Source: Rhodobiaceae bacterium (GTDB lineage Bacteria > Pseudomonadota > Alphaproteobacteria > Parvibaculales > Parvibaculaceae). Taken from it: a stretch of 64,000 nt of DNA. The notes under the pieces are model-generated. The model was not told where the DNA came from, searched no databases, and was given only the letters and a program-made list of their open reading frames with translations. The stretch spans positions 1,178,001 through 1,242,000 of the forward strand of contig CP030277.1 of NCBI GenBank assembly GCA_003330885.1, in the 5' to 3' direction. Position numbers and translations under genes: made by a program. Position 1 is the stretch's first letter. Every line of letters starts with the position of its first letter. Shown piece by piece: positions 1 through 8,775 of this stretch.

Positions 1-150
1 CAACGTCTCACTGACGCAGGCTTTGCCGACGCAGAAATTGCGCGCATCTGTGGGCCCGTCGGCCTCAACATTGGCGCAAAAAGCCCCGCGGAAATCGCTA
101 TCTCAATCCTTGCAGAAGTCACTCAGGCACTTCGGCAGGAGCACTCATGA
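1..150 (+). CDS. XdhC family protein, C-terminal 49 residues (partial at window edge)
   Basis: The reading frame open from base 1 ends with TGA at 148-150 and gives a tail containing [19 protein letters not shown]. This is the conserved end of the XdhC/CoxI Rossmann domain (usual form GPVGLDIGA-TPAEIA). XdhC proteins take the finished molybdenum cofactor, protect it and help insert it into xanthine dehydrogenase or CO-dehydrogenase-type enzymes. The stop overlaps the start of the next gene as ATGA (147-150), so translation of the pair is probably coupled. The N-terminal part lies outside the window. The family call is firm for so short a piece, but the exact subfamily cannot be told. Confidence 0.8.
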   Translation, partial: QRLTDAGFADAEIARICGPVGLNIGAKSPAEIAISILAEVTQALRQEHS

Positions 151-1796
151 AGTTTGGCTCATTTCCCGTAGCAGAAGCAGAAGGCATGGTGCTCGCCCAT
201 TCAGTGCGGGCAGCTGACAAGACCTTCAAAAAGGGGCGCGTTCTGAGCAGTGAAGATGTCGACACTCTCTCACATGCCGGTATCGCAACGCTCTACGCAG
301 CTCACCTGGACGCAGAGGACATACCGGAAGATGAGGCCGCCGCGACGATCGCGACAGCACTCACAGGCCCCGACATACGCGCTGACACCGCCTTCACCGG
401 GCGCGCCAATCTATATGCAACAGCTCCCGGCGTGCTTCATTTGAACGAAACGACCATCAACGGGATCAACGCCTTGGACGAGTCGATCACCGTCGCGACG
501 CTCGCGAATTTCGACGCTGTGACCGATGGCCAAATGGTGGCCACGGTGAAAATCATTCCCTACGCAGCGCCGAAGCAGCTCGTTGACCAGGCAGCAACTT
601 TAGCATCTGCCACATCGCCCTCGCTGGAGCTGCACCCCTATAAGCTCAAACGCGCTGCCCTCATCCTCACAACCGTCGAGGGGACCAAGCAGTCTGTCCT
701 GATCAAATCAGAAACAGTTGTCCGTGCGAGGCTTGAGAGCCTTGGCGTTTCGCTGGACAGTGTACAGACATGCCCACATGATGAAACATCGCTCATGGCA
801 GCGCTTCAAGCAGTACCGACCGACACAGAGATCATCCTGGTTCTTGGTGCATCAGCAACCGGCGATCGACGCGATGTAGTACCGGCATCCATCGAAAGGT
901 CCGGCGGCGTGGTCCAGCATTTTGGCATGCCTGTTGATCCAGGAAATCTTCTCTTGCTTGCCGAGCTCAATGGCAGACCCGTTGTAGGCCTGCCCGGCTG
1001 CGCACGGTCCCCCAAGCTGAATGGCGCTGATTGGGTGTTACAACGTCTGGTGGCCGGATTGGCGGTCGAGCCTTGCGACATTCAATCCATGGGCGTCGGT
1101 GGCCTTCTAAAAGAAATTCCGTCCCGACCTCAACCTCGTGATGCAAAGCGCGAAAGTGATCAGGCCCCTCGTGTGGCCGCGATCATTCTGGGTGGCGGCC
1201 GCTCAACCCGCATGGGCCGGACCAACAAACTGACAAGTGACTTTGACGGCAAACCGATGATTGCTCATGTGGCCGACGCCGCTCTCGCTTCAAAGGCTGA
1301 CGGCATCATCCTTGTGACTGGCCACGAAAAGGAAAATGTGCTGACAGCGCTTGCAGGACGCCCGATGTCCTACGCGCACAACCCAGACTTTACTGACGGG
1401 TTGAGCACTTCCATTAAGGCGGGCATCAAAGCTGCCACAGAGCTTGATCCACCTGTTGATGCAGCAGTGATCTTGCTCGGCGACATGCCGCTCGTCACTG
1501 CAGATTTGATTGATCTTCTCATTGATGCGCGAGATCCGGCAGACGACAAACTTATCTGCGTGCCTGTCGTCGGCAAGAAACGCGGAAACCCTGTCCTTTG
1601 GGATGCATCTTTCTTTGGTGACCTTCTGAACCTAACAGGCGATGTTGGGGCAAAAGCGCTGATGGCACAAAACTCGGACCTCGTATGCGAGGCACCCGTT
1701 GGCGATGACTCTCCCCTCAAAGACTTCGATACCCCCGAAGCGCTCAGCCAACTCAACGCCGACGAGGATCACAAGCGTTCACCCAGAAGGCGATAG
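147..1796 (+). CDS. Molybdopterin-binding domain fused to MobA/MocA-like nucleotidyltransferase
   Basis: A 549-residue two-domain protein. About residues 1-320 form a MoeA/MoaB-like molybdopterin-binding part, seen in the stretch [15 protein letters not shown] and in [18 protein letters not shown]. From about residue 340 a nucleotidyltransferase of the MobA/MocA type begins with the signature [14 protein letters not shown], followed by LLGDMPLVT, the usual metal-binding aspartate region. MocA-type enzymes join CTP or GTP to the molybdenum cofactor. The gene overlaps an upstream XdhC-like gene by 4 bases, which supports a role in maturing a molybdenum hydroxylase; the hydroxylase subunits themselves are not in view. 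The 3' end overlaps the convergent AraC gene by 28 bases. Nucleotide specificity (CTP versus GTP) cannot be decided by eye. Confidence 0.85.
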   Translation: MKFGSFPVAEAEGMVLAHSVRAADKTFKKGRVLSSEDVDTLSHAGIATLYAAHLDAEDIPEDEAAATIATALTGPDIRADTAFTGRANLYATAPGVLHLNETTINGINALDESITVATLANFDAVTDGQMVATVKIIPYAAPKQLVDQAATLASATSPSLELHPYKLKRAALILTTVEGTKQSVLIKSETVVRARLESLGVSLDSVQTCPHDETSLMAALQAVPTDTEIILVLGASATGDRRDVVPASIERSGGVVQHFGMPVDPGNLLLLAELNGRPVVGLPGCARSPKLNGADWVLQRLVAGLAVEPCDIQSMGVGGLLKEIPSRPQPRDAKRESDQAPRVAAIILGGGRSTRMGRTNKLTSDFDGKPMIAHVADAALASKADGIILVTGHEKENVLTALAGRPMSYAHNPDFTDGLSTSIKAGIKAATELDPPVDAAVILLGDMPLVTADLIDLLIDARDPADDKLICVPVVGKKRGNPVLWDASFFGDLLNLTGDVGAKALMAQNSDLVCEAPVGDDSPLKDFDTPEALSQLNADEDHKRSPRRR

Positions 1797-2617
1797 CACC
1801 AGAACGCCTCTTCCTCTCTAATTGCCTGGTTGAGGCGAGCAGGTGAAAGTCCCGTCGCGCGACGGACTGCACGGCCCATATGCGATTGGTCAGCATACCC
1901 CGCATCGAAAGCTATGTCCGCCAGGGAACTGTCTGACTTTTGCAGTGCAAGCCTGTGAAGGTTTTCAATATTGCTATAGAAATCCAGACAACGTCGTGTC
2001 TGCCCGCTCAGCCGCTTTATCCGCCTTTCCAGCGAGCGGATACTCTTACCCGACCCTGACGTAAGAGCGCGAGCCACAATTGCACGCGCCCAGTCCTCAA
2101 TGCCGTTTGTACCAGGCCATGAGGTCGGTCGGCTATTGGTCCAGGTCGGGCCCAGCGCACCGCAAAAAGACTGCCATCCCTCTTCCGGCCTCTCTTTTGT
2201 TGTCAAACAATCAAAAGCGGCAACAAGCCTTTCCGGCGCTTGCGAAAATTCCTGATCGCCGCCAAGGTGAAGCCAGGCATCGGGATAGATGCCCAAGGTT
2301 GTCGCAACAACCTCCCCAGCAGCCCGACTGACCAGCGGTTTACTTCGCGGGCCCATTACGAACAACCGTGGCATAGAGGAGATTTTCTCGACGCCTCCAG
2401 CCTCATCATTGCTAGCGAGGTATTGCAATTCCCCGCACGTCACCACCGTCATTGAAACCAATGGCGAAGCCGGGAAGTAGTTGAGCCTGTCGTCCTTAGA
2501 GAGTGCCGCGCCGCGTGTGTCCCGGTAAATCGCTGAATGGACGCAGCCTGCCAATTCCGTTGGTGGTAAAAACAATTTGGAAACAGGGCTCAATCGCTCG
2601 CTCCTAACGTGTCGCAT
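1769..2617 (-). CDS. AraC family transcriptional regulator
   Basis: A 282-residue protein whose last 100 residues form the double helix-turn-helix of the AraC/XylS family. The second motif reads LADIAFDAGYADQSHMGRA followed by RRATGLSPARLNQ, matching the usual A-x-x-x-G-F/Y-x-D-Q-S-H-F...R-x-x-G-x-S-P pattern. The N-terminal two thirds (about residues 1-180) do not show a sensor domain that I recognise, so the ligand is unknown. It is divergent from the esterase gene at 2684 with about 65 bases between them, which makes that gene a possible target. The 3' end overlaps the molybdenum cofactor gene on the other strand. Confidence 0.85.
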   Translation of the reverse strand: MRHVRSERLSPVSKLFLPPTELAGCVHSAIYRDTRGAALSKDDRLNYFPASPLVSMTVVTCGELQYLASNDEAGGVEKISSMPRLFVMGPRSKPLVSRAAGEVVATTLGIYPDAWLHLGGDQEFSQAPERLVAAFDCLTTKERPEEGWQSFCGALGPTWTNSRPTSWPGTNGIEDWARAIVARALTSGSGKSIRSLERRIKRLSGQTRRCLDFYSNIENLHRLALQKSDSSLADIAFDAGYADQSHMGRAVRRATGLSPARLNQAIREEEAFWCYRLLGERL

Positions 2618-2683
2618 TCATTCTATACGTAAGAGGTCATCCCACGGCAATAAAGGGGCAATGTGCCACTAAGGATGATAGCT

Positions 2684-3769
2684 ATGGTTAAACTCACATT
2701 CACAGGTCCATTTTCGTTGCGCCTACGAAGCTTTGCAAAGCTAAGTCAAATCGCGACGAAGGTATATTTGCGCCACGCATTTAACAAGCGCATTGCGCCT
2801 GATTGGGACGCAAATACCGAGATTGGGATTCGCTTCGTGCGCCACCAGTTCACCGCCGCGATGACCCATCAGGATATTGCCAAAGGCCGTCTCTTGTTTG
2901 ATAGCGTTCAGACCGAGACGGACGATCAATACGATGTGACAACAGAACCATCAACAAATCCAATGGGAACGTGGTACTATCCAAAGACGATCCGTACGGA
3001 AACAAAATTGCTCTATCTTCATGGTGGCGGATATACGTTTCATGGCGGTGTCAGCGATCGTTTCGCCGCGATGCTTGCTCATCATACCGGCAATGTCCTC
3101 TTCGCACCTCACTATCGCTTAACGCCGGAGCACCCTCACCCAGCCCAGGCCGAAGACGCGTTGGAAGCCTGGACATACATGACACGCAAAACTGCACCGA
3201 AAAATATTGTCACAATTGGCGACAGTGCCGGCGGGCATATGGCGCTGATGCTTCTGCAAACATTGAGAATGGAGGGATTGGACCAACCGGCTCTTTGCAT
3301 CGGTCTTTGTCCCTGGACCGACATTGGCGAAAGAGGAGCGAGTCTACGCGACAATGACCGGTACGACCTGGTGCAGGGATGGATGGCCTTAAAGTTTGGC
3401 GAGTGGCTCGACCCGGGAAACAAATTCGGACGCGAAACACTCTCGCCCATTTTCCAAGACTTCTCTGGCTTGGCACCCATTTACCTGCAGGCTGGGGGTC
3501 GTGAAATGCTCCGCGATATGATCGTAGAGTTTGCGCAAATACAAAGATCGAAAGGCGCAGATGTAACACTCGATCTCTGGTCGGACATGCCCCACGTTTT
3601 TCAGGCCTATGACAGTCTGACAGAGTCTTCTTCAATGGCGCTTAACAGAATTGCAACCGTCATCAAGGCGAGAGCAGAAAATAATACGCATTTCCAGTCG
3701 TTAGAGGAGATCACCGTCGGCTCAAATTACCCAAAGAACCAGTCTGAGACTGGCAGGGCGTCAGCTTGA
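2684..3769 (+). CDS. Alpha/beta hydrolase (HSL-type esterase/lipase)
   Basis: The oxyanion-hole motif LYLHGGGYTFHGG lies at about residue 110 and the nucleophile elbow GDSAGGHMAL about 75 residues later. The later segment QAGGREMLRDM and the histidine in MPHVFQ supply the remaining triad region. These are the hallmarks of the hormone-sensitive-lipase branch (alpha/beta hydrolase fold-3), which cleaves short or medium acyl esters. The frame stays open to a GTG at 2663 and also offers an ATG at 2675. I prefer ATG 2684 because AAGG stands 9 bases before it, giving 361 residues. The last 9 bases overlap the convergent glucosidase gene. The true substrate is unknown. Confidence 0.85.
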   Translation: MVKLTFTGPFSLRLRSFAKLSQIATKVYLRHAFNKRIAPDWDANTEIGIRFVRHQFTAAMTHQDIAKGRLLFDSVQTETDDQYDVTTEPSTNPMGTWYYPKTIRTETKLLYLHGGGYTFHGGVSDRFAAMLAHHTGNVLFAPHYRLTPEHPHPAQAEDALEAWTYMTRKTAPKNIVTIGDSAGGHMALMLLQTLRMEGLDQPALCIGLCPWTDIGERGASLRDNDRYDLVQGWMALKFGEWLDPGNKFGRETLSPIFQDFSGLAPIYLQAGGREMLRDMIVEFAQIQRSKGADVTLDLWSDMPHVFQAYDSLTESSSMALNRIATVIKARAENNTHFQSLEEITVGSNYPKNQSETGRASA

Positions 3770-5413
3770 AGAGGGATCACCAAAGAAGGCAGCGCTCCGC
3801 GGACCGCAGATGACCTCTGTTCCCACGATCGAAACATCGCCCGTTCCAAATTCCAGACTGTCGGATCCTTTGAGAATAACCTCAGACGCCGCTCCCCCAT
3901 GCCAAACAGCAGCCTCATTGCTTGAATTGAAGACACAGGTGAGCGTCTCCCCACCAAGCAACCGTTCAAATGCCAGAACGGGTCCGCTGCTTTCTAAGAA
4001 AGTAATATTGCCGCTCGACAAACAGGCGTGTGCCTTTCGGAAACTGATAGCCTCCCGCGCGAACTTCAGGACCGTGTCGGTCACCGCTTCCTGAACATCG
4101 ACAGCGCGCTCTTTGTGCACCTTCGGGATTGGTAGCCAGGGTTCGCCATCCGTAAACGCTGCATTCGGTGCGCGACTGATCCATGGCATGGGTGTCCGAC
4201 ATCCATCTCGCCCTTTGCCGAATGGGAAATAGAGCTCACCCACCGGGTCTTGGATCTGGTCGCGCTCTATATCGACATCGGGAAGTCCGAGCTCCTCCCC
4301 TTGGTAGAGAAGGACAGTCCCTTTCAGCGCCAAAAGAAGCGCCAGTCCGAACTTGGCCAACTTGTCGTCGCCATCTCTTCCGCTCCCCCATCGGGTGACA
4401 GGTCGTGTGAGATCATGATTGGAGAAAGTGACACAGGGCCAGGGGTCGCCGTTTTTCTTCAACGTATCCTGGTAATAGTTCTGAAAGACCGAGGGCGCGA
4501 GCGATCGGTCCTCTAGAAAATCAAATGTATAGGCCGTATGCAGCAAATCAGGCTCACCCACATACGTCCCAATCATTTCAGGCGTCTCCGCAAACTCGCC
4601 AAATGCCAAGCGGTCCTCATATTCATCTAGAACAGATCGCACAGCTCGCATGGCGATCTGATTTTCTGGCAAACCGCTATCGTGAACATGTTCCTGTAAC
4701 CGTGGAGCATGCGACCAGTTAAGGCCGCTACGCTCCGCCATCGCCACCGGCGGATTATCGGCGAGCGTGGCGTCATGGTAATAGGCATGCGCCACATCCA
4801 GGCGGAACCCGTCCACTCCTCTGTCGAGCCAGAACCTCAACACGTTCATAAGGGCTTTCACAACCTCGGGTTCATGAAAATTCAGCTTCGGCTGCTGGCG
4901 CAGAAATTTATGGTGGTAGTATTGCCGACGTACCGGGTGCCAGGACCATGCAGGCCCGCCAAAGGCAGACATCCAATTATTGGGCGGCGTACCGTCTTCC
5001 TTTGCATCTGCCCAGACATACCAATTCGCCTTTTCGTTGTCAGGAGAGAGTAGGCTCTCCTGAAACCATGCATGCTGGTCAGAGCTATGGGCGAGCACCT
5101 GATCCAAGATGAGCTTCATGCCGCGCTCATGGGTTTCGGCCAACAGCGCATCGAACCCGTCGAGCGTTCCCATCTCAGGCGCGACATCACAATAATCAGC
5201 AACGTCATAGCCAAAGTCTTTGTTTGGGCTGGGATAGATCGGAGACAGCCAGATCGCATCAACCCCTAACGAGGCGACATAATCCAGTTTCCGCTTGATG
5301 CCCTCAAGATCGCCCACCCCGGATCCCGTCGTGTCTGCATAGCTCCTTGGATATATCTGGTACACAACCGCGCCCTTCCACCAGGGCGTCTTCTCCGAAC
5401 CACTCATATGCAT
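3761..5413 (-). CDS. Alpha-glucosidase, glycoside hydrolase family 13
   Basis: A 550-residue GH13 enzyme of the oligo-1,6-glucosidase/alpha-glucosidase type. The N-terminus GAVVYQIYPRSYADTTG is the usual first strand. The nucleophile sits in VDGFRLDVAHAYYHD, the acid/base in FGEFAE, and the transition-state aspartate in FSNHDLTRPVTRWG. The C-terminal beta domain is present, so the protein looks complete and cytoplasmic (no signal peptide). It hydrolyses terminal alpha-glucosidic bonds of sucrose, maltose or isomaltose-like substrates. It stands alone, without a transporter or sugar regulator nearby; the divergent neighbour starts 73 bases away. Exact linkage specificity cannot be read safely. 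Confidence 0.9.
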   Translation of the reverse strand: MHMSGSEKTPWWKGAVVYQIYPRSYADTTGSGVGDLEGIKRKLDYVASLGVDAIWLSPIYPSPNKDFGYDVADYCDVAPEMGTLDGFDALLAETHERGMKLILDQVLAHSSDQHAWFQESLLSPDNEKANWYVWADAKEDGTPPNNWMSAFGGPAWSWHPVRRQYYHHKFLRQQPKLNFHEPEVVKALMNVLRFWLDRGVDGFRLDVAHAYYHDATLADNPPVAMAERSGLNWSHAPRLQEHVHDSGLPENQIAMRAVRSVLDEYEDRLAFGEFAETPEMIGTYVGEPDLLHTAYTFDFLEDRSLAPSVFQNYYQDTLKKNGDPWPCVTFSNHDLTRPVTRWGSGRDGDDKLAKFGLALLLALKGTVLLYQGEELGLPDVDIERDQIQDPVGELYFPFGKGRDGCRTPMPWISRAPNAAFTDGEPWLPIPKVHKERAVDVQEAVTDTVLKFAREAISFRKAHACLSSGNITFLESSGPVLAFERLLGGETLTCVFNSSNEAAVWHGGAASEVILKGSDSLEFGTGDVSIVGTEVICGPRSAAFFGDPSSS

Positions 5414-5476
5414 CCCCTAAAATATCGCGCTTCACTTAGGTAAATGCTACATCAGGAACAAGCACATGAATATGTT

Positions 5477-5481
5477 GGAGG
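5477..5481 (+). promoter_or_regulatory. Strong ribosome binding site deciding the start of the dehalogenase-like gene
   Basis: GGAGG stands 5 bases before the ATG at 5487. An earlier in-frame ATG at 5466 has no such signal and would add seven residues before the conserved first beta strand, so 5487 is preferred. Confidence 0.75.
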
Positions 5482-5486
5482 TAAGC

Positions 5487-6233
5487 ATGAGCGAGCTAGC
5501 AGGCACCATTGTTCTAATAACGGATATTGAACATTTCATAGGACGCCCGGCAGCAAAGGCGCTTATTGAAGCCGGCGCCACGGTCTATGGAACCGACCAC
5601 GCCTTTTCAGACAAGACAGCTCGCGAGGCGGCGGAACAAGCCCTGCCCGGCCTCAAGACCGTCGGTGGCGCAGATCCGGTCGTCGCAGCGGGGCGTGTGC
5701 TGGAGGAAACAGGCCGCATTGACCTCCTTCTAAACAATGACGCTTTCCCAGCACTAAGAGCGTCTCTCGATACGGCAAAAGATGAAGATCTTGAAGCGAC
5801 CTATGACGCCCTCGTCTTTAAGCCATTTCGTGTCAGCCGCGCCGTCGTCCCGTCCATGAAATCTGCGGGCGGTGGCAAGATATTGTTCCTCACCTCAGCA
5901 GCGCCACTCAACGGCCTCGCAAACTACTCCATGTACGCTTCTGCACGAGGAGCAGCGAACTCACTCGTTTTGTCTCTTGCACGTGAGCTCGCGTCGAAGA
6001 ACATTCAGGTTAACGCACTCGCTCCTAACTACGTCGAGAGTGCGGACTATTTTCCACCTGCGCTTATGGAAAATGAGGACACCAAGGCCAAGATTTTGAA
6101 AAACATCCCCCTCGGGCGTTTAGGGAAACCGGAAGAAGCCGCTGCCTTCATCACGTTCCTTGCAGGTCCTCTTTCCGGCTTTATCACTGGCCAGGTCATC
6201 CCTTTTGCAGGCGGTTGGGCAAACGCCCGGTAA
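5487..6233 (+). CDS. Probable halohydrin dehalogenase (SDR-like, S-Y-R triad)
   Basis: At 248 residues it has the size and fold pattern of short-chain dehydrogenases, but both cofactor and catalytic motifs are altered in the way that defines halohydrin dehalogenases. The N-terminal dinucleotide motif T-G-x3-G-x-G is replaced by T12-D-I-E-H-F17-I-G19, that is T-x4-F-x-G, where the aromatic residue forms part of the halide pocket. The catalytic site is S137-x12-Y150-x3-R154 (TSAAPLNGLANYSMYASARG), with arginine in place of the SDR lysine. Segments LLNNDAF, FKPFRV and APNYVES also resemble HheC as I remember it. Such enzymes convert vicinal haloalcohols to epoxides and the reverse, without NAD(P). 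A small methyltransferase follows 8 bases later. Activity and subtype (HheA-G) are inference. Confidence 0.8.
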   Translation: MSELAGTIVLITDIEHFIGRPAAKALIEAGATVYGTDHAFSDKTAREAAEQALPGLKTVGGADPVVAAGRVLEETGRIDLLLNNDAFPALRASLDTAKDEDLEATYDALVFKPFRVSRAVVPSMKSAGGGKILFLTSAAPLNGLANYSMYASARGAANSLVLSLARELASKNIQVNALAPNYVESADYFPPALMENEDTKAKILKNIPLGRLGKPEEAAAFITFLAGPLSGFITGQVIPFAGGWANAR

Positions 6234-6241
6234 GAAGCGCC

Positions 6242-6757
6242 ATGAGTTCAAAATACGAAGAAATCTACAAAGCGCATCGTCACGCGCTTGGTGAACCCAC
6301 CAAGACATTCGTCGACTTCTTTACGTCATTGGAGAAACCAGAACAGACCGTGCTTGATATTGGAGCAGGTCAAGGACGTGATGCTCTCTTCATTGCCAGA
6401 CTCGGCCATTCCGTTACGGCGGTCGACCTCTCTCCGTCAGGCATGATGCAACTTCAGGAAGACGCAAACCAAGAAGAGTTGAACATCAAAACCCATATTG
6501 TCGATGTTTGCGAGTTCACACCCTCAGCGAAATTCGACATTGTCCTGATCGATCGAACGCTGCATATGCTGAATGCACAAGACCGAACAGCTGTTCTCTC
6601 TAGTCTATTGCCTCATACAAACAGTCAGGCCTTTCTGCTGATTGCGGACGAGCGTTCAAACATTCCAGCCTTTACACAAACCCTCAATGCTTCGACGGAC
6701 CCCTGGGAGATCTTCCTGCAAAAGAAGGGCTTTCTCTTCGCGCAGAAGCAAATCTAG
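6242..6757 (+). CDS. Class I SAM-dependent methyltransferase, small
   Basis: A 171-residue Rossmann methyltransferase. Motif I reads VLDIGAGQGRDALFIARLG, followed by VTAVDLSPSGM (motif II acidic residue) and the FDIVLIDRTLHML segment at motif IV. The short size and layout recall TehB-like or thiol/chalcogen methyltransferases, but no substrate-specific feature is clear. ATG 6242 is chosen; the frame is open to a TTG at 6215 inside the upstream gene, which lacks a better ribosome binding site. It begins 8 bases after the stop of the halohydrin-dehalogenase-like gene and is probably co-transcribed. Its stop lies 3 bases from the stop of the convergent sirtuin gene. Confidence 0.8.
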   Translation: MSSKYEEIYKAHRHALGEPTKTFVDFFTSLEKPEQTVLDIGAGQGRDALFIARLGHSVTAVDLSPSGMMQLQEDANQEELNIKTHIVDVCEFTPSAKFDIVLIDRTLHMLNAQDRTAVLSSLLPHTNSQAFLLIADERSNIPAFTQTLNASTDPWEIFLQKKGFLFAQKQI

Positions 6758-6760
6758 ACA

Positions 6761-7501
6761 TCAGTTGAGCTGAACAATGGGGGCGAGTGTCGGTCCAATC
6801 TCCTCATGCACGACAAGGTCTGCAAGCGGGTCCAGCTCCGTTTCTTCACGGTTTAATATCACAAGTTTCGCGCCATTCTTTTTCGCCATGATCGGGAAAC
6901 CCGCTGCCGGATAGACCTGCAGTGACGAGCCAATCGCGACAAACAGGTCGCAGTCCAATGTCGCTTCTGTCGCCCGCTCCATCTCAGCTTCCGGCATCGC
7001 CTGTCCAAAGGAGATCGTCGCAGATTTGATAATCCCACTGCAAAACCGGCAGTCCTGTGGCTTGCCGTGTTCGTCGTAGTGCGAACGGATTTCCGCCAAC
7101 TCATAGCGCACACCGCAATTAAGGCAGGTCGCATAAGTACTGTTCCCATGGAGCTCGATCACCTTGTCAGTCGGGATCCCTGAGTTTTGGTGAAGATTAT
7201 CGACATTCTGGGTAATCACGTGAGTGACTTTTCCCGTATCAACCAATTTTGCGACGGCCATATGCCCTTTATTGGGCTCCGCTGCTGAAAAGCTCCCATC
7301 CATTGCGAACTTGCGACGCCACGCTTCGATCCGCATTTCTTCAGAGGCCATAAAATCTCGAAAATCAATCGGGGCCATTTTTGTCCAAAGGCCACCCGGA
7401 CTGCGAAAATCAGGGATGCCGGATTCCGTACTGATCCCCGCTCCCGTGAAGACGACAGTCCGTTGGCTGCTCTCAATCAGTGCCTTCAGCTCTCCAGACA
7501 T
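6761..7501 (-). CDS. cobB: NAD-dependent protein deacylase, SIR2 family
   Basis: The NAD-binding motif VVFTGAGISTESGIPDFRS, the catalytic block ITQNVDNLHQNSG with histidine in ELHGNS, and a four-cysteine zinc site (CLNCG ... CRFCSG) are all present in order. The protein removes acyl groups from lysines using NAD+. The pattern STESGIPDFRSPGGLW and the later VFIAIGSSLQV-like segment (VAIGSSLQVYPAAG) are standard. I place the start at ATG 7501 (246 residues) because GGGAGAGGGT stands directly before it; the frame runs on to 7591, which would overlap the divergent glyoxalase gene. Whether it prefers acetyl or longer acyl groups is not clear. Confidence 0.92.
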   Translation of the reverse strand: MSGELKALIESSQRTVVFTGAGISTESGIPDFRSPGGLWTKMAPIDFRDFMASEEMRIEAWRRKFAMDGSFSAAEPNKGHMAVAKLVDTGKVTHVITQNVDNLHQNSGIPTDKVIELHGNSTYATCLNCGVRYELAEIRSHYDEHGKPQDCRFCSGIIKSATISFGQAMPEAEMERATEATLDCDLFVAIGSSLQVYPAAGFPIMAKKNGAKLVILNREETELDPLADLVVHEEIGPTLAPIVQLN

Positions 7502-7589
7502 ACCCTCTCCCTGACAGTTCTCTTTGACCTTGTGGCCTGTTCCGGAAATGATACGCAAAACGAACCCCTGAAGGATAGGCAAACCACGC

Positions 7590-8009
7590 ATGCGCTACTT
7601 GCACACCATGGTCCGCGTGACGGATCTTGACGCATCACTCGACTTTTACTGCACCCATTTGGGTCTTAAGAATGTCGGTCGATTTGATGTGGAAGAAGGC
7701 CGTTTCACCCTCGTCTTCCTGGCTCCAGAAGGCCAAGAGGAAGCTCAGGTTGAATTGACCTACAATTGGGACCCAGAAGAGCTGGATGAAGGCCGGAATT
7801 TCGGCCATCTGGCCTACAGGGTCGATGACATTTACGCGACCTGTCAGAAACTGGCTGATGCGGGAATCACCATCAACCGCCCTCCGCGCGACGGCCGAAT
7901 GGCATTTGTGCGCTCGCCGGACAACATTTCCATTGAACTTCTTCAGGAAGGCCAGCCCCTCCCTGCTCAAGAGCCTTGGGCATCCATGGAGAATACCGGC
8001 CATTGGTGA
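7590..8009 (+). CDS. gloA: Lactoylglutathione lyase (glyoxalase I)
   Basis: 139 residues beginning MRYLHTMVRVTDLDASLDFY, the common start of proteobacterial glyoxalase I, with metal-binding His5. The second beta-alpha-beta-beta unit starts at GRNFGHLAYRVDDIY with another histidine, and the C-terminal glutamate lies in NISIELLQEG. The enzyme isomerises the hemithioacetal of methylglyoxal and glutathione to S-lactoylglutathione. Length is normal for the nickel-type bacterial enzymes. It is divergent from the sirtuin gene with 88 bases between the starts. Confidence 0.93.
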   Translation: MRYLHTMVRVTDLDASLDFYCTHLGLKNVGRFDVEEGRFTLVFLAPEGQEEAQVELTYNWDPEELDEGRNFGHLAYRVDDIYATCQKLADAGITINRPPRDGRMAFVRSPDNISIELLQEGQPLPAQEPWASMENTGHW

Positions 8010-8120
8010 GGGCGAACCTGAACAGGCTGTTCATCTAGCGTTCAAACCCAGAAGACCACCTTCTCCCTGAGGATGTGACACCGGTCAATTGCGGACCGGT
8101 CCAAGGATTGGGAGAAGGAA

Positions 8121-8720
8121 ATGATACTCGCACGATTGGCACTCAGTGCCTGTCTGGTAGTCGGGTCTATGGGCAGCCTGTCCGCTCCAGCAGCGGCGGC
8201 AGGACCTGTGGGCGCGGGCAACCTGACACCAAACAGCAACCTACATCACATACGCGACAGGAGAGGCCACCATGGCCGCGGACATGGTCGCCATTATAGG
8301 GGTGGACGGCATGGAGGCGGCGGCCACCACGGCGGGCACAGACGTCATCGCGGAGATCGCGCTGGAGCGTTTATCGCCGGTGCTCTGGTTGGCGGCCTGA
8401 TCGGATGGAGCAGCGGGTACGGCTATCCCCGAGCGCACCATCAACGCTACCGACAACACCATCGGCCCTATCATGCGCCGCGTCGCCACCACAGAAACGA
8501 CTATTATGGCGGGCACTCTCGCCGACATTATAGTTACTCCGATGGCGGCTATAACGACCGGCACAGCTACCGTCACACAAACAGCAGATCATGCCACCCC
8601 GTCTACAAGCGTGGACAGTGGCATGGGCGGCCAGCCAAGGTTGGTGGCACCATGTGCTATAATCGCTATGGCGAAGGTTATGTGGTCTCCGGCAGCCGGT
8701 ATTTGATCCACTACCGCTGA
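8121..8720 (+). CDS. Secreted histidine-, glycine-, arginine- and tyrosine-rich protein
   Basis: A typical signal peptide (MILARLALSACLVVGSMG... ending ASAPAAAAG-like) is followed by a very biased 170-residue mature chain. I count 25 histidines among 199 residues, many paired or next to Arg and Gly, around a short hydrophobic stretch AGAFIAGALVGGLIGWSSGYG (about residues 83-103) that looks like a glycine zipper. The C-terminus has two cysteines and a compact tail GYVVSGSRYLIHYR. The start has a fine AGAAGGAA ribosome binding site directly upstream. Function is not recognised; metal binding or envelope association is a guess from composition. The next gene also encodes a secreted protein. Confidence 0.7.
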   Translation: MILARLALSACLVVGSMGSLSAPAAAAGPVGAGNLTPNSNLHHIRDRRGHHGRGHGRHYRGGRHGGGGHHGGHRRHRGDRAGAFIAGALVGGLIGWSSGYGYPRAHHQRYRQHHRPYHAPRRHHRNDYYGGHSRRHYSYSDGGYNDRHSYRHTNSRSCHPVYKRGQWHGRPAKVGGTMCYNRYGEGYVVSGSRYLIHYR

Positions 8721-8775
8721 ATTTCAGGGTCTGTGGTCGATTGAAACTAAGGCGCGGTCAGGATACGGTTTTCCA

